Below, piece after piece: positions 8,083 through 17,628 of a DNA stretch of 64,000 bases. Source of the stretch: Alistipes_A hominis (lineage in GTDB: Bacteria; Bacteroidota; Bacteroidia; Bacteroidales; Rikenellaceae). The translations under genes and the position numbers were made by a program. The first letter of the stretch is position 1; each line of letters starts with the position of its first letter. The stretch spans positions 1 to 64,000 of the forward strand of contig NZ_JACOOK010000007.1 in the NCBI RefSeq assembly GCF_014288115.1, written 5' to 3'. Below the pieces are notes generated by a model. It had not been told where the DNA came from and did not search any database. It saw only the letters and a program-made list of their open reading frames with translations.

Positions 8083-9954
8083 TTATTCGGCCTTTTCAGC
8101 TTCTTTTTTCGGTTTGGCTTCGGCTGCGCTCTCTTCCATACGAGCTTTCAGTTCGGCCAGCGAAGAGATGTCGCCGAGAGTCGTCTTTTCGACCGACGCG
8201 TTGATCTTCTTCACGGATTCCTTCGCTGCGTCGTCGGCCTTACGGCGTTCGTTCTTTTCTGCCTGTGCCTCCTGTTTTTTCACCTCTTCGAAAATACGGG
8301 TGTGCGACAACAGAATCCGCTTGGTAGCTTTCGAGAATTCGAGCACCTTGAAATCGAGCGTTTCGCCCTCTTTGGCGGTCGTCCCGTCTTCCTTCACCAA
8401 CTGCCTGGAACCGGCAAAACCTTCCACGTTGTCGCCCAGCGAAATGATGGCGCCCTTTTCGGTCAGTTCGGAAACGGTTCCCCGGTGGATCGAATCGACG
8501 GCAAACTGCGCTTCGAACGCGTTCCACGGATTGTCCTCGAGCTGTTTGTGACCGAGGCTCAGACGACGGTTGTCCTTGTCGATTTCGAGAACGACCACTT
8601 CGATCTCAGCGCCGATCTGCGTAAATTCGGCCGGATGCTTGATCTTCTTCGTCCAACTCAGATCCGAAATGTGGATCAGGCCGTCGATACCTTCTTCGAT
8701 CTCCACGAACACGCCGAAGTTAGTAAAGTTACGCACTTTGGCGGTATGTCTCGAACCGACGGCGTATTTCTTCTCGATATCGGCCCACGGATCGGGAGTA
8801 AGCTGCTTGATGCCGAGCGACATCTTGCGTTCTTCGCGGTCGAGCGTCAGGATAACGGCTTCCACTTCGTCGCCCACCTTCATAAATTCCTGAGCGGAAC
8901 GCAGGTGTTGGCTCCACGACATTTCCGAAACGTGGATCAGACCTTCTACGCCCGGAGCAATTTCGATGAACGCGCCGTAATCGGCCATAACCACCACTTT
9001 GCCTTTTACCTTGTCGCCGACTTTCAGTTCGGTATCCAGGGCATCCCACGGATGCGGAGAAAGCTGCTTCAGACCCAGAGCGATACGTTTTTTGGCATCG
9101 TCGAAGTCGAGGATCACGACATTGAGCTTTTCGTCCAGGTGAACGATCTCTTCGGGATGGTTCACGCGGCCCCAACTCAGATCGGTAATGTGGATCAAAC
9201 CGTCTACGCCGCCCAGGTCGATGAATACGCCGTAGGAAGTGATGTTCTTGACGGTACCTTCGAGAATCTGTCCTTTTTCGAGCTTGGACATGATCTCCTT
9301 CTTCTGCGCTTCGAGCTCGGCCTCGATCAGTGCTTTATGCGAAACAACCACGTTGCGGAACTCCTGGTTGATCTTCACGACCTTGAATTCCATCGTTTTA
9401 TCCACATAGATATCGTAATCGCGGATCGGTTTCACGTCGATCTGCGAACCCGGCAGGAACGCTTCGATGCCGAATACGTCGACGATCATACCGCCCTTGG
9501 TGCGACACTTGATGTAACCCTTGATCACTTCGTCTTTTTCGAGGGCCTCGTTCACGCGATCCCACGAACGCAACTGACGCGCCTTTTTGTGCGAAAGGAG
9601 CAATTGGCCTTTCTTATCCTCGGCGCTCTCTACGTAAACTTCCACTTTCTCGCCTACGGCCAGTTCGGGATTGTATCTGAATTCGCCGATCGGAATGATG
9701 CCTTCCGATTTATAACCGATGTTCACGACCACTTCGCGCTTGTTCAGACCGATCACGGTACCTTCGACCACTTCGCCGACCTGCACTTTCGAGAGCGTTT
9801 GGTCGTATTTGGCCTCGATGTTTTCCTTAGAGTCGTTGTAAACCCCCAGATCGTGTTCGTAAGCATCCCAATCGAACGAGTCGAGATTTACGGGAGCGGC
9901 TGCCACCGGTTGAGCGGCTTTTTTCTTTTCCTGATTTTCGTTGTTAGCTGTCAT
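8083..9954 (-). CDS. rpsA: 30S ribosomal protein S1
   Basis: A 623-residue mRNA-binding ribosomal protein with six S1 (OB-fold) repeats. The last four are clear from repeated signatures such as GVFIDLGGVDGLIHITDLSW, AFIEIAPGVEGLIHVSEMSW and GVFVEIEEGIDGLIHISDLSW. An acidic and alanine-rich N-terminal stretch precedes the first repeat, and the C-terminus is a Lys/Glu/Ala-rich tail. I chose the ATG at 9954; an in-frame TTG at 9969 would add five residues. A strong promoter lies at 10017-10046. S1 helps initiation and mRNA capture, which matters in this phylum because Shine-Dalgarno sequences are weak. Confidence 0.97.
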   Translation of the reverse strand: MTANNENQEKKKAAQPVAAAPVNLDSFDWDAYEHDLGVYNDSKENIEAKYDQTLSKVQVGEVVEGTVIGLNKREVVVNIGYKSEGIIPIGEFRYNPELAVGEKVEVYVESAEDKKGQLLLSHKKARQLRSWDRVNEALEKDEVIKGYIKCRTKGGMIVDVFGIEAFLPGSQIDVKPIRDYDIYVDKTMEFKVVKINQEFRNVVVSHKALIEAELEAQKKEIMSKLEKGQILEGTVKNITSYGVFIDLGGVDGLIHITDLSWGRVNHPEEIVHLDEKLNVVILDFDDAKKRIALGLKQLSPHPWDALDTELKVGDKVKGKVVVMADYGAFIEIAPGVEGLIHVSEMSWSQHLRSAQEFMKVGDEVEAVILTLDREERKMSLGIKQLTPDPWADIEKKYAVGSRHTAKVRNFTNFGVFVEIEEGIDGLIHISDLSWTKKIKHPAEFTQIGAEIEVVVLEIDKDNRRLSLGHKQLEDNPWNAFEAQFAVDSIHRGTVSELTEKGAIISLGDNVEGFAGSRQLVKEDGTTAKEGETLDFKVLEFSKATKRILLSHTRIFEEVKKQEAQAEKNERRKADDAAKESVKKINASVEKTTLGDISSLAELKARMEESAAEAKPKKEAEKAE

Positions 9955-10016
9955 TTGTGTGTTTTGCAAATTAATACGTTAGACATTATTTATAGAGCTT
10001 TGACAACAAAGCGGTG

Positions 10017-10046
10017 CAAAGATAATAAATTATGAAGGATTCACAA
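10017..10046 (-). promoter_or_regulatory. rpsA promoter
   Basis: On the minus strand, TTG (10046-10044), 19 bp, TATCTTTG (10024-10017). An exact -7 match, 62 bp before the rpsA ATG. Confidence 0.78.
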
Positions 10047-10120
10047 TAAAGAACGCCTTTGCGGCCCTAAAAAACCTTCTTTATTTGAATATTATTCCCG
10101 AAGTCCGTATCTTTATATAC

Positions 10121-10151
10121 TTGTTTCACGCTTTACAACGTTTTATCTTTA
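10121..10151 (+). promoter_or_regulatory. Promoter of the nucleoside kinase gene
   Basis: TTG (10121-10123), 20 bp, TATCTTTA (10144-10151). Initiation would be near 10158, so only a few bases precede the ATG at 10163 or 10169. This excludes the longer upstream frame. Confidence 0.62.
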
Positions 10152-10162
10152 CTCAATCAAAC

Positions 10163-11851
10163 ATGATTATGAACGACACCGTAAAAATATTTTGCGAAAA
10201 CACGGGCGCCAACCTATTCGTCAACCAGGGCACCAGCCTGCTGCAGGTCGCGCAGATGCTGTCGCTGGAAAAAGGGAACGACACCCCGCTGCTGGCGGCT
10301 TACGTCGACAACCGCCTCAAAGAACTCTCTTACCGGATCTATTCGCCGCTGACCGTCCGCTTTATCGACATCACGCATTTCGAAGGTATGCGCGTTTACC
10401 AGCGGACGCTCTTCTTCATTCTGGACAAAGCGGTATGCGACCTGTTCCCGGATCGGAAGCTCCACATCAAACATGCCGTGGCGAAGGGCTTTTACTGCGA
10501 GATAGAGGGCATGGAAGATATTCCGGAAACCGAAATAGGCCGGATCAAAGAGCGTATGCAGGACATCATCGGACAGAACATTCCGATCGTGCGTCAGCGC
10601 GTGACCTGCGAAGAGGCCGTGGAGACGTACCGCCAAATGGGACTCGAAGACAAGATCGCCCTACTCGTCACGCGTCCGCACCTGTACGTCACCCTCTACA
10701 AGATGGCCGACATCGTCGGTTATTTCTACGGGGGACTCGCCATTTCGACCGGATACATCCACCTGTTCGACCTGCACAAATACTATAAAGGGTTCCGGGT
10801 GGCCGTACCGGACCGCACCGCGCCGACGCAGCTCGAAAAAGAGGTGCCGCAGAGCAAAATGTTCAAGATTTTCAAGGAATACGCGCGCTGGGTCGATATC
10901 ATCGGCGTCTCGAACATCGGGGCGCTCAACTCGAAGATTCTCGAAGGCAAAGGCGGCGAGCTGATCCGCATGGGCGAGGCCCTGCACGAAAAAAGCGTGG
11001 GTTACATCGCCGACCGGGTAGCCATACAGCACCAGAAAGGCGGGGCGAAGATCGTGCTGATCTCGGGTCCTTCGTCGAGCGGCAAGACGACTTTCTCGAA
11101 ACGGCTCGGCATCCAGCTCAGCATCCTCGGTATGCACCCGGTGCTGATCTCGCTCGACGACTACTTCGTCGAACGCGAAAAAACCCCGCGCGACGAAAAG
11201 GGCGATTACGATTTCGAGGCCCTCGAAGCGGTCGACGTGGAACTGTTCAACGACCATCTGAACCGGCTGCTGAAAGGCGAAACGGTACGAATCCCGCGTT
11301 ACAACTTCATCACCGGGAAACGGGAGTTCCACGAACAGCCGCTGCAAATGGAAGAGCGCTCGGTGCTCGTCATCGAAGGAATCCACGGCCTGAACCCGAA
11401 ACTCACGCCGCACGTCGCCGCCGACATGAAGTTCAAAATTTACGTCTCGGCGCTCACGTCGATCGCCATGGACAACCTGAACCGCATCGCCACGACCGAC
11501 AGCCGGCTGATCCGCCGCATCGTGCGGGATCACCGTACCCGCGGCAACAGCGCTACCGACACGTTGCGTCGCTGGGAAAGCGTCCGCCGCGGGGAAGACA
11601 AGCATATTTTCCCGAACCAGGAACAGGCCGACCTGATGTTCAACTCGTCGCTTTTTTATGAACTCTCCGTACTGAAAGACTACGTGCGGCCGCTGCTGCG
11701 CGAAGTTCCGGACACGGTGCCCGAATTCGGCGAAGCGCATCGGTTGCTGAAATTCCTCGATCACTTCACCTCGATGGACCGATTCGAAGCGGAGATCCCG
11801 CCGACCTCCATCCTGCGCGAATTTATCGGCGGAAGCTGTTTCGAATACTAA
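10163..11851 (+). CDS. TGS-domain nucleoside (uridine) kinase
   Basis: A 562-residue protein (560 if the ATG at 10169 is used). It has three parts: a TGS-like N-terminus (about 1-65), a region resembling the second additional domain of threonyl-tRNA synthetase (about 70-280), and a P-loop kinase domain of the uridine kinase/phosphoribulokinase family with GPSSSGKT at about 302-309. The expected reaction is NTP-dependent phosphorylation of a nucleoside, probably uridine or cytidine, in pyrimidine salvage. The fused architecture is known from Bacteroidetes and Firmicutes. The role of the synthetase-like part is not known. It stands alone with its own promoter. Confidence 0.85.
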   Translation: MIMNDTVKIFCENTGANLFVNQGTSLLQVAQMLSLEKGNDTPLLAAYVDNRLKELSYRIYSPLTVRFIDITHFEGMRVYQRTLFFILDKAVCDLFPDRKLHIKHAVAKGFYCEIEGMEDIPETEIGRIKERMQDIIGQNIPIVRQRVTCEEAVETYRQMGLEDKIALLVTRPHLYVTLYKMADIVGYFYGGLAISTGYIHLFDLHKYYKGFRVAVPDRTAPTQLEKEVPQSKMFKIFKEYARWVDIIGVSNIGALNSKILEGKGGELIRMGEALHEKSVGYIADRVAIQHQKGGAKIVLISGPSSSGKTTFSKRLGIQLSILGMHPVLISLDDYFVEREKTPRDEKGDYDFEALEAVDVELFNDHLNRLLKGETVRIPRYNFITGKREFHEQPLQMEERSVLVIEGIHGLNPKLTPHVAADMKFKIYVSALTSIAMDNLNRIATTDSRLIRRIVRDHRTRGNSATDTLRRWESVRRGEDKHIFPNQEQADLMFNSSLFYELSVLKDYVRPLLREVPDTVPEFGEAHRLLKFLDHFTSMDRFEAEIPPTSILREFIGGSCFEY

Positions 11852-11978
11852 AGAAAGACATATTCCCGGCGCAAGCGTAACATCCTGCCGGACAGCTTTC
11901 TGCGCGAACTTATCAAAAATTGTTCAAAATTTCCGGGGACGACGGAGGGGTTCCGCGCCGTAATTCGCTGCGGATTAC

Positions 11979-11986
11979 TACCTTTG
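11979..11986 (+). promoter_or_regulatory. gcvP promoter -7 element
   Basis: TACCTTTG, an exact TAnnTTTG match, 31 bp before the gcvP ATG. No clear -33 TTTG was seen at the usual distance. Confidence 0.5.
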
Positions 11987-12017
11987 TCTCTCGTTTTACC
12001 ACTGCAACGCTGAACGC

Positions 12018-14876
12018 ATGTCACAAGACCCATTCATCAAACGCCATATCGGAACCGACGAACGCGGAGTGTCCGAGATGCTCCGCACGATCGGAGTCCG
12101 TAGCACCGAAGAGCTGATCGAACAGGTGATTCCGGACGCGATCCGACTGAAAAAACCGCTAAACCTGCCTCCGCAAGGAATGAGCGAATACCAATTCGCC
12201 GCCCATATCCGCGCGATTGCCGGCAAAAATAAGCTCTACCGCAGTCTGATCGGCATGGGCTATTACGGAACGGCTACGCCGGCCGTGATCCAACGGAACG
12301 TTTTCGAGAATCCGGCCTGGTATACCTCGTACACGCCTTATCAGGCCGAAATTTCGCAGGGACGGCTGGAAGCGCTGCTGAATTTCCAAACGGCGGTCAT
12401 TTCGCTGACCGGCATGGAAGTCGGCAACTGTTCGCTGCTGGACGAAGCGACGGCCGCCGCCGAAGCGATGCTGATGATGTACGCCCTGCGTTCGCGCGAA
12501 GCGGTCCAACAGGGGCGCAACATTCTGTTCGTCGACGAAAACATCTTTCCGCAAACGTTCGACTTGCTGCTGACGCGCAGCGAACCGTTCGGCATCGAAA
12601 TCGTCTGCGACAGCTACGACGGGTACGAGTTTTCCGGCCGCGAGTTCGGGGCGATCGTCCAGTACCCGGCAGCGAACGGAGCGATCTGCGATTACGACGA
12701 TTTCGCCGCAGCAGCACACAGCCGGGGCGTCCTGGTCGCCGCCGTGGCGGACATCCTGGCCCTGGCCCTGCTGAAAGCCCCCGGCGAATGGGGCGCGGAC
12801 ATCGCCGTGGGATCGACCCAACGGTTCGGCCTTCCGATGGGATTCGGAGGCCCGCACGCCGCTTTCCTGACTACGAAGGACGCCTATAAACGGAATATGC
12901 CGGGCCGCATCATCGGCGTATCGGTCGATCGGCTCGGCAACAAGGCGCTGCGCATGGCGCTGCAAACCCGCGAACAGCATATCAAGCGCGAACGGGCGAC
13001 CTCCAATATCTGCACGGCACAGGCGTTGCTGGCCAGTATGGCCGGTTTCTTCGCCGTCTACCACGGGGCGGAAGGGATCCGCCGGATCGCGCTGCATACG
13101 CACGGCCATGCGGCGGCGGCGGCGGCGGCACTCGAAAAACTGGGATACGAAACGGCGGCTCGGAACTTCTTCGACACGATCGAAGTGGCGGCCGACGCCG
13201 ATAAAATACGCACGGCGGCCCTCGAAAGGCAGATGAACTTTTTCTACCCGGACAAGGAACGCGTCCGGATCTCGTTCGACGAACTGTCGACGGCAGACGA
13301 AGTGAACGCGATCGTCGCCCTGTTCGCCAAAGCGGCGGGAAAAAGAGCGCCGGTCGTAAAGAAAATCGCCGAAACGGCCGATTTTCCGAAAAACGTACTG
13401 CGATCGTCGCCCTACCTGACCGAACCGGTCTTCCAGCGCTACCGCAGCGAAACCGACATGATGCGCTACATCAAGAAACTGGAACGCCGCGACATTTCGC
13501 TGGCCGACGGCATGATCCCGCTCGGCTCGTGCACGATGAAGCTGAATCCGGCCGTAACGATGCTCCCGCTGAGCCTGGCCGGACTGGCCGACCTGCACCC
13601 GTTCGTCCCGGCCGACCAGGCGGAAGGTTACCGGGAGTTGATCGACGAACTGTCGAAAGACCTCGCGACGATCACCGGAATGGACGCCGTATCGCTTCAG
13701 CCGAATTCGGGCGCCAACGGCGAATATTCCGGCCTGATGGTAATCCGCGCCTACTACCAGAGCCGCGGACAGGGCTACCGCAACGTCGCGCTGATCCCCG
13801 CTTCGGCGCACGGCACCAACCCCGCTTCGGCCGCCATGGCCGGTATGCGAATCGTGACCGTGGCCTGCGACACGAACGGGAACATAGACATCGACGACCT
13901 GCGAGCCAAAGCAGGCCGATACGCCAGCGAACTCTGCTGCATCATGGTGACCTACCCGTCGACGCACGGAGTCTTCGAAAGCCGTATCCGCGAGATCGTG
14001 GACATCGTGCACGACAACGGCGGACAGGTCTATATGGACGGAGCGAATATGAACGCGCAGGTCGGGCTGACCAACCCCGGATACATCGGGGCCGACGTTT
14101 GCCACCTGAACCTGCACAAGACGTTCGCCATCCCGCACGGCGGCGGCGGCCCGGGCGTCGGACCGATCTGCGTCACCCAGCATCTGGCCGAATTCCTGCC
14201 GAGCCATCCGCTGGTCGAAACGGGCGGCGAAAACGGAATCACTTCCGTTGCGGCAGCGCCGTTCGGCAGCGCCTCGATTCTGCCGATCACCTACGGCTAC
14301 ATCAAAATGCTTGGCGAAAGCGGCCTGCGACGCGCCACCGAAACGGCGATCGTGCAGGCGAATTACGTGGCATCCGCTTTGAAAGGAGAATACGAAGTGC
14401 TCTACACCGGAGAAACCGGACGGGTCGGTCACGAAGCGATCCTCGACCTGCGCCATTTCCGCAAAGATTACGGCACGGAATGCGCCGATATCGCACGCAG
14501 GCTGATGGACTACGGATTCCATGCGCCTACCCTTTCGTTCCCCGTCCCCGAAACGCTGATGGTGGAACCCACCGAAAGCGAACCGAAGGCCGAGTTGGAT
14601 CGTTTCATGGAAGCGCTCGTACGGATCAAACGGGAGTGCGAAGAGATCCGCGACGGGAAGGCCGATGCGGACGACAACGTCGTGAAAATGGCGCCGCACA
14701 CGGCAGCGGAAGGCTGTGCGGACGATTGGAGTCATCCTTACGGCCGCGAAAAGGCCTTTTATCCGCTGCGCCGGCTCCGCGAAAACAAATTTTTCCCGTA
14801 TGTCAGCCGGATCGACGGCGGCTACGGGGATCGTAATCTTTGCTGCACCTGCGGCATCTTGTATGAAACCGAATAA
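12018..14876 (+). CDS. gcvP: Glycine dehydrogenase (decarboxylating), P-protein
   Basis: A 952-residue single-chain P-protein of the glycine cleavage system. This PLP enzyme decarboxylates glycine and passes the aminomethyl group to the lipoyl H-protein. Both halves, which are separate subunits in some bacteria, are fused here. The N-terminal half opens with the typical FIKRHIGTDE. The C-terminal half carries the PLP-binding lysine, K701, in HLNLHKTFAIPHGGGGPG. Length is normal for the fused form. The H- and T-protein genes are not in this window. The SlyD-type isomerase follows after 23 bp and is probably cotranscribed. Confidence 0.96.
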   Translation: MSQDPFIKRHIGTDERGVSEMLRTIGVRSTEELIEQVIPDAIRLKKPLNLPPQGMSEYQFAAHIRAIAGKNKLYRSLIGMGYYGTATPAVIQRNVFENPAWYTSYTPYQAEISQGRLEALLNFQTAVISLTGMEVGNCSLLDEATAAAEAMLMMYALRSREAVQQGRNILFVDENIFPQTFDLLLTRSEPFGIEIVCDSYDGYEFSGREFGAIVQYPAANGAICDYDDFAAAAHSRGVLVAAVADILALALLKAPGEWGADIAVGSTQRFGLPMGFGGPHAAFLTTKDAYKRNMPGRIIGVSVDRLGNKALRMALQTREQHIKRERATSNICTAQALLASMAGFFAVYHGAEGIRRIALHTHGHAAAAAAALEKLGYETAARNFFDTIEVAADADKIRTAALERQMNFFYPDKERVRISFDELSTADEVNAIVALFAKAAGKRAPVVKKIAETADFPKNVLRSSPYLTEPVFQRYRSETDMMRYIKKLERRDISLADGMIPLGSCTMKLNPAVTMLPLSLAGLADLHPFVPADQAEGYRELIDELSKDLATITGMDAVSLQPNSGANGEYSGLMVIRAYYQSRGQGYRNVALIPASAHGTNPASAAMAGMRIVTVACDTNGNIDIDDLRAKAGRYASELCCIMVTYPSTHGVFESRIREIVDIVHDNGGQVYMDGANMNAQVGLTNPGYIGADVCHLNLHKTFAIPHGGGGPGVGPICVTQHLAEFLPSHPLVETGGENGITSVAAAPFGSASILPITYGYIKMLGESGLRRATETAIVQANYVASALKGEYEVLYTGETGRVGHEAILDLRHFRKDYGTECADIARRLMDYGFHAPTLSFPVPETLMVEPTESEPKAELDRFMEALVRIKRECEEIRDGKADADDNVVKMAPHTAAEGCADDWSHPYGREKAFYPLRRLRENKFFPYVSRIDGGYGDRNLCCTCGILYETE

Positions 14877-14899
14877 ATATTTACTTAAAAAAAGATAAA

Positions 14900-15451
14900 A
14901 TGAAAATTGGAGAAAAAACATTCGTGGCTCTGAGCTACCAGCTGAAAGTCGACGGTCAGGTCGTTGAAACGGTCAAAGCCGAGAGCCCTTTGCAATTCGT
15001 ATACGGAACCGGCTTCCTGCTGCCGGCATTCGAGGCGAACCTCGCCGGACTGGGCAAAGGCGATCCTTTCGCATTCCGCCTGGACGCCGCCAACGCTTAC
15101 GGCGAAGTGATTCCGGACGCCGTGGTCGAACTGCCCAAAGAGGTCTTCATGGTCGACGGTAAAATCGAGGACGGTATGCTCGAAATCGGCAACCAGCTTC
15201 CGATGAGCGACAACCAGGGCAACCGGCTGGTCGGCGTCGTGAAAGCGGTCGGCAACGACAGCGTAACGATGGACTTCAACCACCCGATGGCCGGCAAAGC
15301 GCTGGAATTTTCGGGGACGATCGTCGAAGTGCGCGAAGCCACGCCGGAAGACATGATGACGGGGCATCCCGCCGGGGGATGCGACTGCGGATGCGGAGAC
15401 GGTTGCGATCACGAACAGGGGAACGGCGGCTGCGGCTGCGGTTGTCACTAA
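14900..15451 (+). CDS. FKBP-type peptidyl-prolyl isomerase, SlyD-like
   Basis: A 183-residue cytosolic prolyl isomerase/chaperone of the SlyD class. An FKBP core (about 1-70 and 120-145) is split by the insert-in-flap chaperone domain. The last 28 residues form a Gly/Cys-rich tail with seven Cys and two His, ending CGCGCH. In SlyD such tails bind nickel and other metals. Start is the ATG at 14900. It follows gcvP closely and is closed by the terminator at 15494-15525. It could serve as a folding helper or a metal store. The link to glycine cleavage is positional only. Confidence 0.88.
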   Translation: MKIGEKTFVALSYQLKVDGQVVETVKAESPLQFVYGTGFLLPAFEANLAGLGKGDPFAFRLDAANAYGEVIPDAVVELPKEVFMVDGKIEDGMLEIGNQLPMSDNQGNRLVGVVKAVGNDSVTMDFNHPMAGKALEFSGTIVEVREATPEDMMTGHPAGGCDCGCGDGCDHEQGNGGCGCGCH

Positions 15452-15493
15452 AAAAATCTTTCGAATTTACGGATACAATCCGTAACCGCATAC

Positions 15494-15525
15494 AAAAGGC
15501 AGGCCCCTCACGGGGCCTGCCTTTT
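15494..15525 (+). terminator. Terminator after the SlyD-like gene
   Basis: A 14-bp perfect stem (AAAAGGCAGGCCCC with its complement) and a 4-nt TCAC loop, ending in TTTT. The A and T flanks make it potentially active in both directions. Confidence 0.88.
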
Positions 15526-15570
15526 ACATATTCCGACTCCGGCTAAACAGCTGTCCATTACGAGATAACC

Positions 15571-15616
15571 GCTCTTCAAGCAGAAGAGGAAGCGGCCTTG
15601 CGGGCGCTTCCTCTTC
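15571..15616 (-). terminator. Inverted repeat beyond eno, possible terminator
   Basis: GAAGAGGAAGCG (15583-15594) pairs perfectly with CGCTTCCTCTTC (15605-15616), about 30 bp after the eno stop. A second small hairpin, CTCTTC/GAAGAG (15572-15588), overlaps the first arm, so two folds compete. No strong T-run follows on the minus strand, so termination here is uncertain. Confidence 0.45.
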
Positions 15617-15645
15617 TTTGCCCCGGCGACAGCCGGAAAACAGTC

Positions 15646-16950
15646 TTATTTCTTGTAAATCTTCGTATACCCGTAGATCGCCTCGTCGCCCAGTTCTTCT
15701 TCGATGCGGAGCAACTGATTGTACTTGGCCATCCGGTCGGAACGGCTCAGCGAACCGGTCTTGATCTGGCCCGAATTGGTAGCTACCGCGATATCCGCGA
15801 TCGTTGCGTCCTCGGTTTCGCCCGAACGGTGAGACGTAACCGAAGTGTAACCGGCGCGGTGAGCCATTTCGATCGCATCGAGCGTTTCTGTCAGCGACCC
15901 GATCTGGTTCACTTTGATCAAAATCGAATTGCCGCAGCCCATCTCGATCCCTTTTTTCAGGAATTCCACATTCGTTACGAACAAATCGTCGCCGACCAAC
16001 TGGCACTTGTCGCCGATCTTGTCGGTCAGCGCTTTCCAGCCGTCCCAGTCGTTTTCGCTCATACCGTCCTCGATCGAGTCGATCGGGTACTTCGCGATCA
16101 GCTGTTCGAGGTAAGCGACCTGTTCGGCAGAGGTGCGTTTTGCACCTTTGGCGCCTTCGAACTTGGTATAGTCGTAAATACCGTCTTTGTAGAACTCGGA
16201 AGAGGCGCAGTCCATACCGATGGCCACATCGCCGCCTTCGCACTTGCGGCCCGGCTTGTAACCGGCTTTCTTAATCGCCTCGATGATCGATTCCAGCGCG
16301 TCTTCGGTACCGTTCAGAGCCGGAGCGAAACCGCCCTCGTCGCCTACGGCCGTACTCAGTCCGCGGTCGTGCAACACTTTCTTCAGCGCGTGGAACACCT
16401 CGGCGCCCATGCGCAGCCCTTCCCGGAACGAAGCGGCTCCGACCGGACGGATCATAAATTCCTGGAACGCGATCGGAGCGTCCGAATGCGAACCGCCGTT
16501 GATGATATTCATCATCGGAACAGGCAGCGTCTTGGCGTTCGTTCCACCGATATAGCGGTACAGCGGCATACCGAGCAAATTGGCCGCGGCATGAGCGCAA
16601 GCCAGCGACACGCCGAGAATCGCATTGGCGCCGAGGTTGCTCTTGGTAGCGGTTCCGTCGAGCGCGATCATCGTTTTGTCGATGCCGACCTGATCGGTCA
16701 CCTGCATGCCGAGAATCTCCTTGGCGATGATTTCATTCACATTCTGAACGGCCTTCAGCACGCCTTTTCCGCCATAACGCCCCTTGTCGCCGTCGCGCAG
16801 TTCGAGCGCTTCGTTTTCGCCGGTAGAGGCTCCGGACGGAACGGCTGCACGGCCGACAGCCCCGCTTGCGGTAGTTACTTCCACTTCAATCGTCGGATTT
16901 CCTCTCGAGTCGAGGATTTCCCTTGCATGAACACTGATAATCTGTCCCAT
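15646..16950 (-). CDS. eno: Enolase
   Basis: A 434-residue glycolytic enzyme interconverting 2-phosphoglycerate and phosphoenolpyruvate, magnesium-dependent and cytosolic. Recognisable parts are the N-terminal HAREILDSRGNPT, the SGASTGENEALELRD loop, GDEGGFAP with a catalytic Glu, the metal Asp in SIEDGM, and LIKVNQIGSLTET with the catalytic Lys. Length is normal. The gene has its own promoter at 17082-17112 and a leader of about 125 nt, separate from the neighbouring ribosomal operon, which ends upstream at 17579. Confidence 0.98.
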   Translation of the reverse strand: MGQIISVHAREILDSRGNPTIEVEVTTASGAVGRAAVPSGASTGENEALELRDGDKGRYGGKGVLKAVQNVNEIIAKEILGMQVTDQVGIDKTMIALDGTATKSNLGANAILGVSLACAHAAANLLGMPLYRYIGGTNAKTLPVPMMNIINGGSHSDAPIAFQEFMIRPVGAASFREGLRMGAEVFHALKKVLHDRGLSTAVGDEGGFAPALNGTEDALESIIEAIKKAGYKPGRKCEGGDVAIGMDCASSEFYKDGIYDYTKFEGAKGAKRTSAEQVAYLEQLIAKYPIDSIEDGMSENDWDGWKALTDKIGDKCQLVGDDLFVTNVEFLKKGIEMGCGNSILIKVNQIGSLTETLDAIEMAHRAGYTSVTSHRSGETEDATIADIAVATNSGQIKTGSLSRSDRMAKYNQLLRIEEELGDEAIYGYTKIYKK

Positions 16951-17081
16951 GACAATTTTCCTTAAATTAGTTTATAATCGGTTTATCTGTTTCGATCGCA
17001 ATGCCGCCACCTAAGGGGCCCCTCGTATTTCCAACGCTTTTACCGGCGAATACCCGGCATCAGCAGAAATCGAAAACGCTT

Positions 17082-17112
17082 CAAAGATAGTGCATCGCGC
17101 CGGATTAAACAA
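17082..17112 (-). promoter_or_regulatory. eno promoter
   Basis: On the minus strand, TTG (17112-17110), 20 bp, TATCTTTG (17089-17082). Initiation would be near 17075, giving a leader of about 125 nt. Confidence 0.75.
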
Positions 17113-17578
17113 GTTTTACAACGTGTCGTTTCCCTGAATCCGGTAAAAAATGCGTCGGAATATTGTCTGTTTTCCGGAGAATTTCGACCGGAAATCCGTA
17201 CGACATCGGCTCCGGCCGACCTCAATATTCCGCTTCCGGTCCAGCACAGATACGAAACAGACCGTGACTTAATCCCGCATCGTAAAGTCTTTTTTCGCCT
17301 CCGCCCGGTCGGCGCACGTTTCGCCGGTATCGAGCGCCAGCGGCTTTTCCCCTTCACAAACCGCGCCATAAAATCCAGGATTGCCTTCCGGAAATCGCAC
17401 ATCGGAATCTCGGCCATGTCGTGATCCACATTCCCGGCGGCGTAAAAACAAAAGGGCCCGCATCTTCCGGAAACCGCGCGGTCAGGTATTCGGCTCGAAG
17501 CAACCGACCTCCCCCGAACGTCGTCCGGCCGAACGGCACGTATCCCTCCGCATTTCGGCAGCCGTACCGGCATAAAAC

Positions 17579-17609
17579 AAGAGCGGGGATTCTTGGAATC
17601 CCCGCTCTT
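17579..17609 (-). terminator. Terminator of the ribosomal protein operon
   Basis: GAGCGGGGATTC and GAATCCCCGCTC form a perfect 12-bp stem (extended by two A-T pairs) with a 3-nt loop. On the minus strand it is followed by GTTTTAT. It lies 20 bp after the rplQ stop. Confidence 0.9.
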
Positions 17610-17628
17610 CGTATGAAGCAACGTTTTA

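Larger units (their letters stand above)
16951..17628. other. Intergenic region between eno and rplQ, with possible gene remnant
   Basis: This 678-bp stretch has no convincing intact gene. From left to right it holds the eno leader (with a GGGGCCCC palindrome near 17018), the eno promoter (17082-17112), about 460 bp of unassigned sequence and the rplQ terminator (17579-17609). Within 17269-17560 the minus strand shows short protein-like runs in different frames (GRTTFGGGRLLRAEYL, then AEIPMCDFRKAILDFMARF, then EKPLALDTGETCADRAEAKKDF before a TAA at 17267-17269). That pattern would fit a gene remnant broken by frameshifts. I could not identify a parent family. Confidence 0.35.

Noticed and set aside
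8302..10035. A 577-codon frame antisense to rpsA
   Set aside because: It runs through the rpsA promoter and is low in coding character; rpsA is certain.
12159..14921. A 920-codon open frame antisense to gcvP
   Set aside because: gcvP is unmistakable on the plus strand; the antisense frame has no recognisable domain.
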